From Qipengyuania marincola (GTDB lineage Bacteria; Pseudomonadota; Alphaproteobacteria; Sphingomonadales; Sphingomonadaceae), in NCBI RefSeq assembly GCF_029688625.1, contig NZ_JARULC010000002.1:496001-560000 (forward strand): a stretch of 64,000 nucleotides of DNA, given 5' to 3'. A program made the position numbers and the translations under genes. Below are positions 44,756 through 53,466 of this stretch, piece after piece; the first letter of the stretch is position 1; each line of letters opens with the position of its first letter. The notes below the pieces were generated by a model. That model had not been told where the DNA came from. It was given only the letters and a program-made list of their open reading frames with translations, and made no database searches.

Positions 44756-45547
44756 TCACGGAGCGTCGTGAAACCCATCGGCGAGCGCGGTGACCTCGGC
44801 GCCGAACAGCAAGGCGAAGCCGCTGACCCAGAACCATGTGATCAGGGCGACGACGGCGCCAAGCGATCCGTATGTGGCGTTGTAGCTGGCGAAATTGGCC
44901 GCGTAGAACGCAAAAGCCCCGGTCGCTGCAAGCCACAGCACGGCGAAAATGGTCGCGCCGCGCCAGGCCGCCTGCCACGCCGGCCGACGGCCTCCCGGGG
45001 CAAAGCGATAGATCAAGGCTGCCCCGGCCGCGGCAAGCGCGAGCATGAGGGCGAGCGTCACCAGGCGGGCCAGCGGTCCGGCAAGGCCGGCCGTTGCCGC
45101 GGTGAGCCCGGCCGTCGCGGCGAGGGCGATGGCGCCCCCGGCAGTGATGGCGAGTGCAACCAGGTTCTGCCGCAAGAAGCCGCGCGGTTGGTCGACATGG
45201 AATACGATATTGAGACCGGTGATCAGCGCGCTGGCTGCACCGCGCGCACCCACCAGTGCGATGCCCAAGGCGATGAGGAGGCCGAAGCCCTGTGCGCCGC
45301 TATCGCCCTGGGAAACTTGCGCCAGCTGGTCGCCGATCAACTCGGCCGCAGCCTGCGGCAGCGCGTCCGCCAGGCCACCGATGTGGCGCGCGACCGTTTC
45401 GGGCTCGGCGATAATGCCATAGGCGAGAACCACCGCGCCCAGCGCCGGCACCAGCGCCAGCAGGGCGTAATGCGCGATGCCTGCAGCGGTCAGCGAAATG
45501 CGGTCCGCGCTGCCTGCGGTCCAGGCGGCTTTCAGTCGATCAAGCAA
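44756..45547 (-). CDS. YihY/BrkB-family inner membrane protein
   Basis: 263 residues with about six TM segments. SLTAAGIAHYALLALVPALGAVVLAYG near the start and YGSLGAVVALITWFWVSGFALLFGAEVTAL at the end are the family signatures. It was once misnamed RNase BN; members are probably transporters or envelope proteins of unknown substrate. It follows fdxA by 9 bp and probably shares its transcript. Confidence 0.9.
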   Translation of the reverse strand: MLDRLKAAWTAGSADRISLTAAGIAHYALLALVPALGAVVLAYGIIAEPETVARHIGGLADALPQAAAELIGDQLAQVSQGDSGAQGFGLLIALGIALVGARGAASALITGLNIVFHVDQPRGFLRQNLVALAITAGGAIALAATAGLTAATAGLAGPLARLVTLALMLALAAAGAALIYRFAPGGRRPAWQAAWRGATIFAVLWLAATGAFAFYAANFASYNATYGSLGAVVALITWFWVSGFALLFGAEVTALADGFHDAP

Positions 45548-45556
45548 GGAAATGGA

Positions 45557-45895
45557 TCAATCGCCCTCGCCGGGCTCGGGCGAGAAATACTTGTCGAACT
45601 TGCCTTCCTCGTCCTTGTGCTCGTCGGCGTCGGCCGGCGGCTCCTTGCTTTGCGTGATGTTCGGCCATTCGGCCGAGAACTTCGTGTTGAGCTCGAGCCA
45701 CTTCTCGAGATTGTCCTCGGTATCGGGAAGGATCGCCTCGGCCGGGCACTCCGGCTCGCACACGCCGCAGTCGATGCATTCGCTGGGATTGATGACGAGC
45801 ATGTTCTCGCCCTCGTAGAAACAGTCGACCGGGCACACTTCGACGCAGTCGGTATATTTGCATTTGATGCAGGCGTCGGTGACGACATAGGTCAT
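45557..45895 (-). CDS. fdxA: Ferredoxin FdxA (7Fe type)
   Basis: 112 residues. The cluster motifs are [21 protein letters not shown] and [12 protein letters not shown], one [3Fe-4S] and one [4Fe-4S] in this family. The extended acidic C-terminal part ([20 protein letters not shown]) is typical of alphaproteobacterial FdxA. It follows the S4 gene by 54 bp; this order upstream of carD is conserved in the class. Confidence 0.96.
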   Translation of the reverse strand: MTYVVTDACIKCKYTDCVEVCPVDCFYEGENMLVINPSECIDCGVCEPECPAEAILPDTEDNLEKWLELNTKFSAEWPNITQSKEPPADADEHKDEEGKFDKYFSPEPGEGD

Positions 45896-45949
45896 TGGGT
45901 CGGTGATCCTTCGCGAAGTGTTTACCTGGTTCGGTGCTGCTAGGGCCGA

Positions 45950-46207
45950 TCATCCGTTCGGGTCAAGCTCCCGATAGCAGGCCTGCGCGTCGCGGGGTGG
46001 ACCCCTCCGGTCAGGCATCCCCAATATCTCTACGAGACGCACCTGGTTCCCGAGCGGAATGGTGAGCACGTCACCAATCCGTATGTCGATTGCTCCGCGC
46101 GTGACCCGCTCGCCGTTGCGGCGAATATAGCCCTTTTCGACCAGCTTTTGTGCCGCGCTGCGCGTCCGGACGAACCGAAGGTAGCAAAGCAGCCGGTCAA
46201 TCCTCAT
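45950..46207 (-). CDS. RNA-binding S4-domain protein
   Basis: 85 residues: an S4 domain, RIDRLLCYLRFVRTRSAAQKLVEKGYIRRNGERV, followed by IRIGDVLTIPLGNQVRLVEIL. It resembles Hsp15 (HslR), which binds stalled 50S subunits, though it is shorter and the exact role is not certain. It lies 20 bp downstream of the helicase gene. Confidence 0.9.
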   Translation of the reverse strand: MRIDRLLCYLRFVRTRSAAQKLVEKGYIRRNGERVTRGAIDIRIGDVLTIPLGNQVRLVEILGMPDRRGPPRDAQACYRELDPNG

Positions 46208-46227
46208 TCGGCGCTCATGCCGTCATG

Positions 46228-48780
46228 TCAGCGAAGCAGCTCTGCAAGGCCGGCAAAGGCACTGCCTTCGCGTGGCCTGGCCGGAGCGCGCTGCGCCTGC
46301 TTGCGGCGCGACGGGCGCCATTCCCAGCGATCGGGACGCGGTGGACCGAACACCCCATCAGGCAGAGGCTTCGCTCGCTGGACGCGAAATCCGGCGACGC
46401 CAAGCAGGCGGATGGCATTGTTCTCCTCAAGGCCGATGGAAACCGGGAGCGAAAGATCGAGCACGAACTTGCGCTTGCGATCCTGCGCCTTCGCCCTTGT
46501 CTCGTGCGCAGCGCGCAGGATCTTCTCGGCCAGATCGATGCGGATGGCCTGTTCGCCTGCCGGCCGGTAGCCCGACGGCAGCTTCTTCCCGCCAGGGATG
46601 ACCGGCAGCATGGCCTCCTGCAGCGGCCGGCGATCTACGCCGAGCGCATTGAGCAGCTGGCGCGGTGCGGGTTTCAGCAGCAGAGGCGAAAAGACGTCGA
46701 GTGCACCGAAGGTTACCCCGATCTTGCGCAGAAACGGACGCATCTCTTTCGGCAGATGCTCGATCCCGGCCCGTTCGCGGCTGGTGTAGCCATGGCCGGC
46801 GATCAGGTTGAGCAACAGCGCGCGCGCCTGCGAGCCTGCCTCGGGGTTGGCCGAGGCCTGATGCATCTTTTCGAGCGGCGCGAGCGGTTCGAGTTTCGCC
46901 GCGAGCCAGACCTCCAGCGCGGCGAGCAACTGCGTGCGGGCAGCATCGGGCAGCGCCTTGAGTTCGCGTGTCGGCTGGAGCAGCGACGCGACGGTGCCCT
47001 CGCGCTGTTCGAGCGTGACGAGGTCCTGGCCTTTCCAGCGGATTGCCCCGCGCGCGAGTTCGAGGTCGGACAGGTCCGAGGCCGCCAGCGCCTGCGCCTG
47101 TTCGCCCAGCAGGCGGGGGAGGGCCTTTTCTGCGGCCGCCAGCAACATCCGCCGGTCCTCGTGCCGCGCGGACGGATCGACGTCGAAACGAAAACCCTGG
47201 ATCGTGCCGAGGTGCTCGCCTTCGACGCTTACCCCGCCGTCCTCGGCCAGTTCGATCGGAAGCATTTCGGGATTTTCACCCAGCGATTTCATCAGGATAG
47301 CCGTCCTTCGATTTACGAATCTTTCGGTCAGCCGCGCGTGAAGCGCGTCCGACAGTTTGGCCTCGACCGCCCGGGCACGCGACGCCATCTCGTCACGCGC
47401 CAGCACCCAGTCTGGGCGCTGGCAGATATAGGCCCAGCTGCGAATCGCCGCGATCCGCCCCTGCAGCGTATCGATGTCGCCGGCCATGTTGTCGAGTTCG
47501 CTGATCCGCGCGGCGACATAATCTGCGCCGAGATAACCGCCACGCAGGTCCTGCCACAGTCGCGCAACGAAACGGGCATGCACGTCCGGGCCGCGCTGGC
47601 GAAAATCGGGCAGCGAGCACGCCTCCCAGAAGCGGCGGACGTTTCCGGGCCCACGGATCGTCTGCCCGACCGGCTCCTCGGCCAGGCGCTTCAGCGTGGC
47701 AAGATCGATCGCCTCGGGCGCAGCCCTCAAGGCACGGTCTGCGGGCGAGGCCTCGAGGTCGGCGATCAGCGTTTCGAGCGAATCGTAGCGAGGGTCCGGC
47801 TCGCGCCAGAACAGGTGCGTCAGCGGCCCGAAGCGATGCTCCTCGATCGCGTAAATTTCTTCCTCGGTGAATTCCGGCTGCGTGCCGCCACGGTGGCTGC
47901 CGCCCAGCGTGCCGAAAGTGCCGTCGCGCTGGTGGCGCCCGGCGCGCCCGGCAATCTGCGCCATCTCGGCGGGCAGCAGGCGCCGCATGCGCTGGCCGTC
48001 GAACTTGGTCAGCCCGGCAAATGCGACATGCGTCACGTCGAGATTGAGGCCCATGCCGATCGCATCGGTGGCGACGATGTAGTCGACCTCGCCATTCTGA
48101 AACAGCGCGACCTGCTTGTTCCGCGTTTCCGGGCTGAGCGCGCCCATGACCACGGCCGCGCCGCCTCGGAAGCGGCGTAGCATCTCCGCCACGGTATACA
48201 CCTGCTCGGCACTGAAGGCGACAATCGCGCTGCGTGGCGGCAGGCGCGACAGCTTGCGCGGCCCGATATGGGTGAGAGTGGAAAAGCGCGGCCGGTCCGA
48301 AATCTCGGCGCGCGGTAACAGCTCGCGCACCAGCGGCTCTGCAGTGGCGCTGCCGAGCAGCATTGTCTCCTCGCGCCCGCGCGTGTTCAGCAGGCGATCG
48401 GTAAAGATGTGGCCGCGTTCGCGATCTGCGGCGAGCTGGACCTCGTCGAGCCCGACGAAGGCGGCCCCCGCGCCATTGCGCGGCATGGCCTCGACTGTGC
48501 AGCACATGTAGCGCGCGTTCTTGGGCTCGATCCGTTCCTCGCCGGTGATGAGCGCGACCTGGTCCTCGCCCTTGATGGCACGCACCCGGTCATAGACCTC
48601 GCGTGCCAGCAGGCGCAGCGGAAAGCCCATGCAGCCGCTCGAATGGCCGCACATGCGTTCGATCGCCAGATGCGTCTTGCCGGTGTTCGTGGGTCCGAGG
48701 ACCGCCTTGATCGCGCTACCCTGCACCCGCCCTAGGTGGCAGGCGCCACGCCGAACCGCAACCGTCCGACGTCGCGCCAT
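46228..48780 (-). CDS. SUV3-like superfamily 2 helicase
   Basis: 850 residues from ATG 48780; a GTG at 48726 (832 residues) may be the true start because residues 1-18 are Arg-rich and not conserved. Walker A VLGPTNTGKTHLA is near residue 29, then FPLRLLAREVYDR, the DEVQ box in FVGLDEVQLAADRERGH, LLGSATAEP, and C-terminal motifs VVMGALSPETRNKQV and ATDAIGMGLNL...QIAGRAGRHQRDG. It matches the mitochondrial SUV3 RNA helicase and its alphaproteobacterial relatives, which are encoded beside an S4 protein and fdxA as here. The substrate is probably RNA. Confidence 0.92.
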   Translation of the reverse strand: MARRRTVAVRRGACHLGRVQGSAIKAVLGPTNTGKTHLAIERMCGHSSGCMGFPLRLLAREVYDRVRAIKGEDQVALITGEERIEPKNARYMCCTVEAMPRNGAGAAFVGLDEVQLAADRERGHIFTDRLLNTRGREETMLLGSATAEPLVRELLPRAEISDRPRFSTLTHIGPRKLSRLPPRSAIVAFSAEQVYTVAEMLRRFRGGAAVVMGALSPETRNKQVALFQNGEVDYIVATDAIGMGLNLDVTHVAFAGLTKFDGQRMRRLLPAEMAQIAGRAGRHQRDGTFGTLGGSHRGGTQPEFTEEEIYAIEEHRFGPLTHLFWREPDPRYDSLETLIADLEASPADRALRAAPEAIDLATLKRLAEEPVGQTIRGPGNVRRFWEACSLPDFRQRGPDVHARFVARLWQDLRGGYLGADYVAARISELDNMAGDIDTLQGRIAAIRSWAYICQRPDWVLARDEMASRARAVEAKLSDALHARLTERFVNRRTAILMKSLGENPEMLPIELAEDGGVSVEGEHLGTIQGFRFDVDPSARHEDRRMLLAAAEKALPRLLGEQAQALAASDLSDLELARGAIRWKGQDLVTLEQREGTVASLLQPTRELKALPDAARTQLLAALEVWLAAKLEPLAPLEKMHQASANPEAGSQARALLLNLIAGHGYTSRERAGIEHLPKEMRPFLRKIGVTFGALDVFSPLLLKPAPRQLLNALGVDRRPLQEAMLPVIPGGKKLPSGYRPAGEQAIRIDLAEKILRAAHETRAKAQDRKRKFVLDLSLPVSIGLEENNAIRLLGVAGFRVQRAKPLPDGVFGPPRPDRWEWRPSRRKQAQRAPARPREGSAFAGLAELLR

Positions 48781-48920
48781 GTCGCTTCGTCGCAGACGGG
48801 ACTCGCGCTGCCGCAGCTTAAGCGGGTGTTTACTTTAATTCGGCACAGAAAGCGGGCAATGGACCCGCAAGGGTCTGGTCGCCCTGTGATCGAGGGGCGG
48901 CCACGGACGGAGGGTCTGGC

Positions 48921-50531
48921 GTGTATTGGTCTCATGGGGACAGCGAACAAGGCGGTTCCACGCACGCGGCGGATGATGGCGCCGCGGCTGCGGCTACGCT
49001 TGCGCACGACCAGATCGTCGACGAGCCAGCACGGTCCAGGCCGCGGCTTGCAGAGTTCCGGGACAAGCTTTTCACGAAAATTGCTTCGGTCGATATCGCG
49101 CTCGACCTCGGTAGCAATATCGGCAGCCGCCGCTGGTTTCGCGGCATGGGTACGTTCGTCGGCCTGTCCGCCGCAGCGCTTGCCTTCTGGCCGAGTTTTG
49201 CACCGCTCGAGGCCGCGCCGCCTGTCCCCGTCGGCGATGCGGTGCGCGCAGAATACCGCAGCCAGATGATCATGCCGCTGGCACTCGGGGCGGACAGCGG
49301 ACGCCGCATGGGCGCGACGCGTCTCGTGCAACCGCTTGCCGAAGCGCCGGAACGGCCACGCATCGAACTGGTCGCAACGCTGGCCCAAGGCGACGATTTC
49401 GAACGCATGCTGCGCCGCGCAGGGCTGGGCCGGGACGATACGCAGCTGGTGACCAACATGGTATCGGCGGCGATGCCGCTCAGTGAGATCGAATCGGGTA
49501 CCAAGGTCGACATCGTTCTGGGCCGGCGCCCGCAATCAAACGCGCCGCGTCCGCTAGAGGAACTGGCCTTCCGCGCCCGGTTCGACCTCGAATTGTCGGT
49601 CGGTCGCCTGGACGAGGACGGGCCGCTGACGCTGGTGCGCAAGCCGATCCGCGTCGACGACACGCCGCTGCGCATTCGTGGCGTCGTCGGCGACAGTCTC
49701 TACCGTTCTGCGCGCGCAGCGGGCGCGCCTGCCAGTGCAGTGCAGGCCTATCTCAAGACGCTTGGCCAGCATGTGAACATCGATCGCGAGATCCGCGCGA
49801 ACGACACGTTCGATTTCATACTCGCCCACCGACGGGCCGCTACGGGCGAGCGACAGGCGGGGCAGCTGCTGTATGCCGGTCTCGAGCGGGCCGAGAAACC
49901 GCGTGTCCAGCTGATGCGCTGGGGCACGGATGGCGAATTCTACGAGGCATCCGGCGTCGGCGAGCAGCGTGGCGGGCTGATGGCTCCGGTGCCGGGACGC
50001 ATGTCATCAAGATACGGAATGCGGCGCCACCCGATCCTCGGCTATCGGCGCATGCACGCCGGGCTCGATTTCAAGGCGCGACACGGGACGCCGATCGTGG
50101 CCGTGACCGATGGCCGCGTGCTGTCCGCGGGCCGCGCTGGCGGGTGCGGGAATGCGGTCAAGCTGCGCCATGGTGGCGGGATCGATACGCGCTATTGCCA
50201 CATGAGCCGCATCGCGGTGGACCGTGGCCAGTCCGTCCGGCGCGGGCAGGTGATCGGCTACGTCGGGTCTACCGGTCTCTCCACCGGGCCGCATCTCCAC
50301 TATGAAATGTACCGCGGTGGCCGGTCGATCAATCCGGCCTCGGTCAAATATGTGACGCGCGCCCAACTGAACGGCGCGGAACTGGCCCGCTTTCGGGATA
50401 CGCTGGCAAAGCTGCGAACGGTCGAGCCTGGCGCTGCTCTCGCCGATCTCGCTCCGACGGCCAGCGAAACTGCCAACACAATGCCGCAACGCGAAATCGA
50501 CAAGATCGACGGGCCCCGCTCGTTGCCCTGA
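48921..50531 (+). CDS. M23-family metallopeptidase, membrane-anchored
   Basis: 536 residues from a GTG with GGAGGG 7 nt upstream. A TM segment is near residues 76-95 (FVGLSAAALAFWPSFAPL). A LysM-like/OapA-type middle region (about 150-330) leads to the LytM domain with RHPILGYRRMHAGLDF (zinc His and Asp), TRYCHM and TGPHLHYEMYRGG (catalytic and zinc His). Such enzymes cut peptidoglycan cross-bridges or activate amidases. It is divergent from the helicase gene. Confidence 0.9.
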   Translation: MYWSHGDSEQGGSTHAADDGAAAAATLAHDQIVDEPARSRPRLAEFRDKLFTKIASVDIALDLGSNIGSRRWFRGMGTFVGLSAAALAFWPSFAPLEAAPPVPVGDAVRAEYRSQMIMPLALGADSGRRMGATRLVQPLAEAPERPRIELVATLAQGDDFERMLRRAGLGRDDTQLVTNMVSAAMPLSEIESGTKVDIVLGRRPQSNAPRPLEELAFRARFDLELSVGRLDEDGPLTLVRKPIRVDDTPLRIRGVVGDSLYRSARAAGAPASAVQAYLKTLGQHVNIDREIRANDTFDFILAHRRAATGERQAGQLLYAGLERAEKPRVQLMRWGTDGEFYEASGVGEQRGGLMAPVPGRMSSRYGMRRHPILGYRRMHAGLDFKARHGTPIVAVTDGRVLSAGRAGGCGNAVKLRHGGGIDTRYCHMSRIAVDRGQSVRRGQVIGYVGSTGLSTGPHLHYEMYRGGRSINPASVKYVTRAQLNGAELARFRDTLAKLRTVEPGAALADLAPTASETANTMPQREIDKIDGPRSLP

Positions 50532-50582
50532 CGTGCGCCTTGGCGATTGCACCGCGTCCGCCCATGCGGCATTGCTGAGGGC

Positions 50583-51581
50583 ATGAGCATCGCATCCTAT
50601 CCCGCCACACGCCTGCGCCGGACTCGCGCCCATGCGTGGAGCCGCCGCATGCACCGCGAAACGGTGATGACGAGTGCGGATCTGATCTGGCCGCTGTTCG
50701 TGACCGATGGAACGGGCGTAGAGGAGCCTGTCGCAAGTCTGCCGGGGGTATCGCGCTGGTCCGTCGACGGTATCGCGGCGCGCGCGAAAGAGGCCGTCGA
50801 TCTCGGTATTCCCTGCGTGGCGCTGTTTCCCAACACGCAACATGACAAGCGGAGCGAGGATGGCGCCGAGGCCTTCAATCCCGACAATCTCATGTGCCGC
50901 GCGATCAGGGCGGTGCGCGATGCCTGCGGCAGCGATATCGGCATACTCACCGATGTAGCCCTCGACCCCTATACCAGCCACGGGCAGGACGGGCTGCTCG
51001 ACGATCACGGCTATGTCGTGAACGACGATACGGTTGCCGTGCTGGTCGACCAGGCGGTCAATCAGGCCGAGGCCGGGGCGGACATCATCGCCCCTTCCGA
51101 CATGATGGACGGCCGTGTGCGCGCGATCCGCATGGCGCTGGAAATGGGCGGGCACCACAACGTGCAGATCATGGCCTATTCGGCGAAATATGCCTCCACC
51201 TTCTATGGCCCTTTTCGCGATGCCGTGGGATCCGGCGGCCTGCTGAAGGGCGACAAGAAAAGCTACCAGATGGACCCGGCCAATGGTGACGAGGCGATGC
51301 GCGAGATCGCGCTCGACATTGCCGAGGGCGCCGACAGCGTGATGGTGAAGCCGGGCCTCTCCTATCTCGACGTGATCTGGCGCGCGAAAGAGGCCTTCCA
51401 CGTGCCGGTCTTCGCCTATCAGGTGAGCGGCGAATATGCGCTGATCGAGGCAGGTGCGGCGGCCGGGGTAGCGGATCGCGAGGCGCTGCTGATGGAAAAG
51501 CTGCTTGCCTTCAAGCGCGCCGGCTGTTCGGGCGTGCTGACCTATCACGCGCCACTCGCCGCGCGCATTCTCAATGGCTGA
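50583..51581 (+). CDS. hemB: Porphobilinogen synthase (delta-aminolevulinic acid dehydratase)
   Basis: 332 residues from ATG 50583. Active-site lysines lie in MAYSAKYASTF and VMVKPGLSYLD. The metal loop reads DVALDPYTSHGQDG with Asp in place of the Cys triad, the magnesium-type site known from Bradyrhizobium and other alphaproteobacteria. It condenses two 5-aminolevulinate molecules, complementing hemE and hemJ at the other end of the window. It overlaps the next gene by 8 bp. Confidence 0.96.
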   Translation: MSIASYPATRLRRTRAHAWSRRMHRETVMTSADLIWPLFVTDGTGVEEPVASLPGVSRWSVDGIAARAKEAVDLGIPCVALFPNTQHDKRSEDGAEAFNPDNLMCRAIRAVRDACGSDIGILTDVALDPYTSHGQDGLLDDHGYVVNDDTVAVLVDQAVNQAEAGADIIAPSDMMDGRVRAIRMALEMGGHHNVQIMAYSAKYASTFYGPFRDAVGSGGLLKGDKKSYQMDPANGDEAMREIALDIAEGADSVMVKPGLSYLDVIWRAKEAFHVPVFAYQVSGEYALIEAGAAAGVADREALLMEKLLAFKRAGCSGVLTYHAPLAARILNG

Positions 51582-52179
51582 CACTATTTCGGTGGCCGAT
51601 ACCGGGGCCGGATTTCACCACGAAACCGATCGCCTTGTCCTGCGCGACTGGCGCTCGGAGGATTGGCCGCGGTTCTGGGAGCTGTGCAACACGACCGCAG
51701 TGATGCGCTGGCTGGGCGGCGTAGCGGATGCCGCGACACAGGCAGGCGCGCAGGAGCGGCTGGAAGGCTATCGCCGCGATCACGGGCACACCTTCTGGGT
51801 CTGCGAGCGAAAGGCCGACGGCGGCCACCTGTCCGGGCAAATGCTCGGTTTTTGCGGATTGAAGCGCTCCAATGTCGAAGACGAGACGGTGTTCGGGATG
51901 ATGGAGGTCGGCTGGCGCCTGCGCGAAGATGCCTGGGGGCACGGCTATGCAAAAGAAGCGGCGATTGCCTCGCTCGACCTCGGCTTCGGTCGCTTCGGGG
52001 GCGAGGAGATTGTTGCGCTGACGGTCCCGGGCAACACGGCAAGCTGGGGCCTGATGCTGCGCCTTGGCATGTCGCGCCGCGAGGATCTCGATTTCACCGA
52101 CCCGCGCTGGGGGCCGGACCTCAACCCCACGATCGTCTATTCTATCGATCGCGAAACATGGCTTGCACGCGATGCCTGA
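51574..52179 (+). CDS. GNAT-family N-acetyltransferase 1
   Basis: 201 residues. TDRLVLRDWRSEDWPRFWELC opens the domain, and the acetyl-CoA-binding region is VGWRLREDAWGHGYAKEAAIASL, followed by VPGNTASWGLMLRLGMSRR. It resembles the RimJ/RimL type but the substrate is unknown. It is clearly paralogous to the next gene and overlaps hemB and that gene by 8 bp each. Confidence 0.92.
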   Translation: MADTISVADTGAGFHHETDRLVLRDWRSEDWPRFWELCNTTAVMRWLGGVADAATQAGAQERLEGYRRDHGHTFWVCERKADGGHLSGQMLGFCGLKRSNVEDETVFGMMEVGWRLREDAWGHGYAKEAAIASLDLGFGRFGGEEIVALTVPGNTASWGLMLRLGMSRREDLDFTDPRWGPDLNPTIVYSIDRETWLARDA

Positions 52180-52714
52180 CATCATCGCCGAGACCGAGCG
52201 CCTGATTCTGCGCACGATCGGCGAGGGCGATGAAACGGAGCACGACCGCCTGCTGAATTCCCCGACGATAATGCGCTACATTGGCGGCCCGATGGAACCG
52301 GCGGAGATCGAGCAGCGGCATGCCAAGGGCATGGCGATGTTTGCGCGCGAAGGCTTCAGCTTCCTGTTCGTGATCGAGAAGGCGAGCGGGGAGATGGTCG
52401 GCTATTGCGGGATCAAGCGGGTCGATGATCCATCCGCGCCGAACGTCGGCGATCACGAGATCGGCTGGAAGATCCGCGAGGATCGCTGGGGGCTCGGTTA
52501 CGCAAGCGAGGCGATGCGCGCGGTGATCGACTGGGCCTTCTCCCGCATTGGCGCGCCACATGTCGTTGCCATTACCGACCCAAACAATACCGCAAGCTGG
52601 AAGCTCATGGAAAAACTCGGCATGGTGCGGCGAGAGGAGCTGGATTTCGAGGCCGAGCACGGCCCGCTGATCCAGTATTCGCTGACCGCAGACCAATGGG
52701 AGAGCGCGGCTTGA
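52172..52714 (+). CDS. GNAT-family N-acetyltransferase 2
   Basis: 180 residues from ATG 52172. AETERLILRTIGEGDETEHDR, FVIEKASGEMVGYCGIKR, IGWKIREDRWGLGYASEAMRA and DPNNTASWKLMEKLGMVRREELDF line up with the first copy, so the two arose by tandem duplication. An unrelated 36-residue N-terminal extension in the same frame overlaps the first copy and is rejected. Confidence 0.92.
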   Translation: MPDIIAETERLILRTIGEGDETEHDRLLNSPTIMRYIGGPMEPAEIEQRHAKGMAMFAREGFSFLFVIEKASGEMVGYCGIKRVDDPSAPNVGDHEIGWKIREDRWGLGYASEAMRAVIDWAFSRIGAPHVVAITDPNNTASWKLMEKLGMVRREELDFEAEHGPLIQYSLTADQWESAA

Positions 52715-53283
52715 GTATCCATCGACCCGGCGTGACGATCATTCCGATTCACGGCCATACGCCGAAAATCCACGACAGCGCCTTCATCGCACCTGGTTGC
52801 ACAATCATCGGCAATGTCGAGATCGGTGCCGACAGCTCCGTATGGTACAATTGCGTATTGCGCGCCGACGTCAGCCGCATCGTTATCGGCGAGCGGACCA
52901 ATATTCAGGACGGCAGCGTCTGCCACTGCGATCCGGAACGTCCCGGCGATCCCGATGGCTCGCCGCTCATCATCGGCGACGACGTGCTGGTCGGGCATAT
53001 GGCGATGGTCCACGGCTGCACGATCGAGGACCGCGGCTTCGTCGGCCTCGGCGCGATCGCGATGAACAAGGCGGTCATCGGTAGCGACGCAATGCTCGCG
53101 GCAGGTGCCATGCTGACCGAGGGCAAGGTGATGGGCGCGCGCGAACTTTGGGGCGGCCGGCCGGCGCGCAAGATGCGCGACCTCGACGATGCTGCGATCG
53201 CCGGCATGCGCATGGGCGTCGCGCATTACGCGGAAAATGCGAAGGCGCATTCCAAGGCGATCGGGGACGCTGATCTGACCTAA
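52711..53283 (+). CDS. Gamma-class carbonic anhydrase-like protein
   Basis: 190 residues from a TTG at 52711 that overlaps the previous stop (TTGA) and has GGAGAG 6 nt upstream; ATG 52696 is the alternative. The left-handed beta-helix hexapeptides are visible (APGCTIIGNVEIGADSSVWY), and three zinc His occur in VCHCDP and VGHMAMVHGC. Such proteins hydrate CO2 or act in complex assembly; activity is untested because the acidic loop of Cam is absent. A palindrome begins at its stop codon. Confidence 0.9.
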   Translation: MSIHRPGVTIIPIHGHTPKIHDSAFIAPGCTIIGNVEIGADSSVWYNCVLRADVSRIVIGERTNIQDGSVCHCDPERPGDPDGSPLIIGDDVLVGHMAMVHGCTIEDRGFVGLGAIAMNKAVIGSDAMLAAGAMLTEGKVMGARELWGGRPARKMRDLDDAAIAGMRMGVAHYAENAKAHSKAIGDADLT

Positions 53284-53303
53284 GTCGCGCGGCGCGACTT
53301 TTT
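53281..53303 (+). terminator. Palindromic repeat copy 2 with T run, terminator of the gamma-CA gene
   Basis: TAAGTCGCGCGGCGCGACTT (identical to 39917-39936) starts at the TAA stop and is followed by TTT, so it forms a strong stem ending in five T's in all. It has the form of an intrinsic terminator, and the second copy supports its being a dispersed element. Confidence 0.8.
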
Positions 53304-53332
53304 GATGCGTGCGGTCCGGACATCCGTCCGGC

Positions 53333-53426
53333 CCTTGCGGCGGCACCAGCCCACGCCCCCACCCGGCCACCCAAACAGTATAGTGCCGTGGGTGGCCGGG
53401 TGGGGGCGTGGGCTGGTGCCGCAAGG
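53333..53426. repeat. Long near-perfect inverted repeat (hairpin) between convergent genes
   Basis: Arms 53342-53373 and 53389-53420 are perfect 32-bp inverted copies around a 15-bp loop. A further CCTTGC/GCAAGG pair flanks them with a 3-bp bulge (GGC) on the left, giving about 38 paired bases. It is very GC- and Pro-codon-rich (GGTGGCCGGGTGGG). It sits between the gamma-CA and DNA ligase genes, which both end here. Confidence 0.9.
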
Positions 53427-53466
53427 AGAGCGCGGATGCGCTTTCCGCACCCGACAAAAAACCCTT

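Noticed and set aside
46150-48180. 676-codon open frame on the plus strand across the helicase gene
   Set aside because: Shadow of the SUV3-like helicase; composition is what the opposite strand gives.
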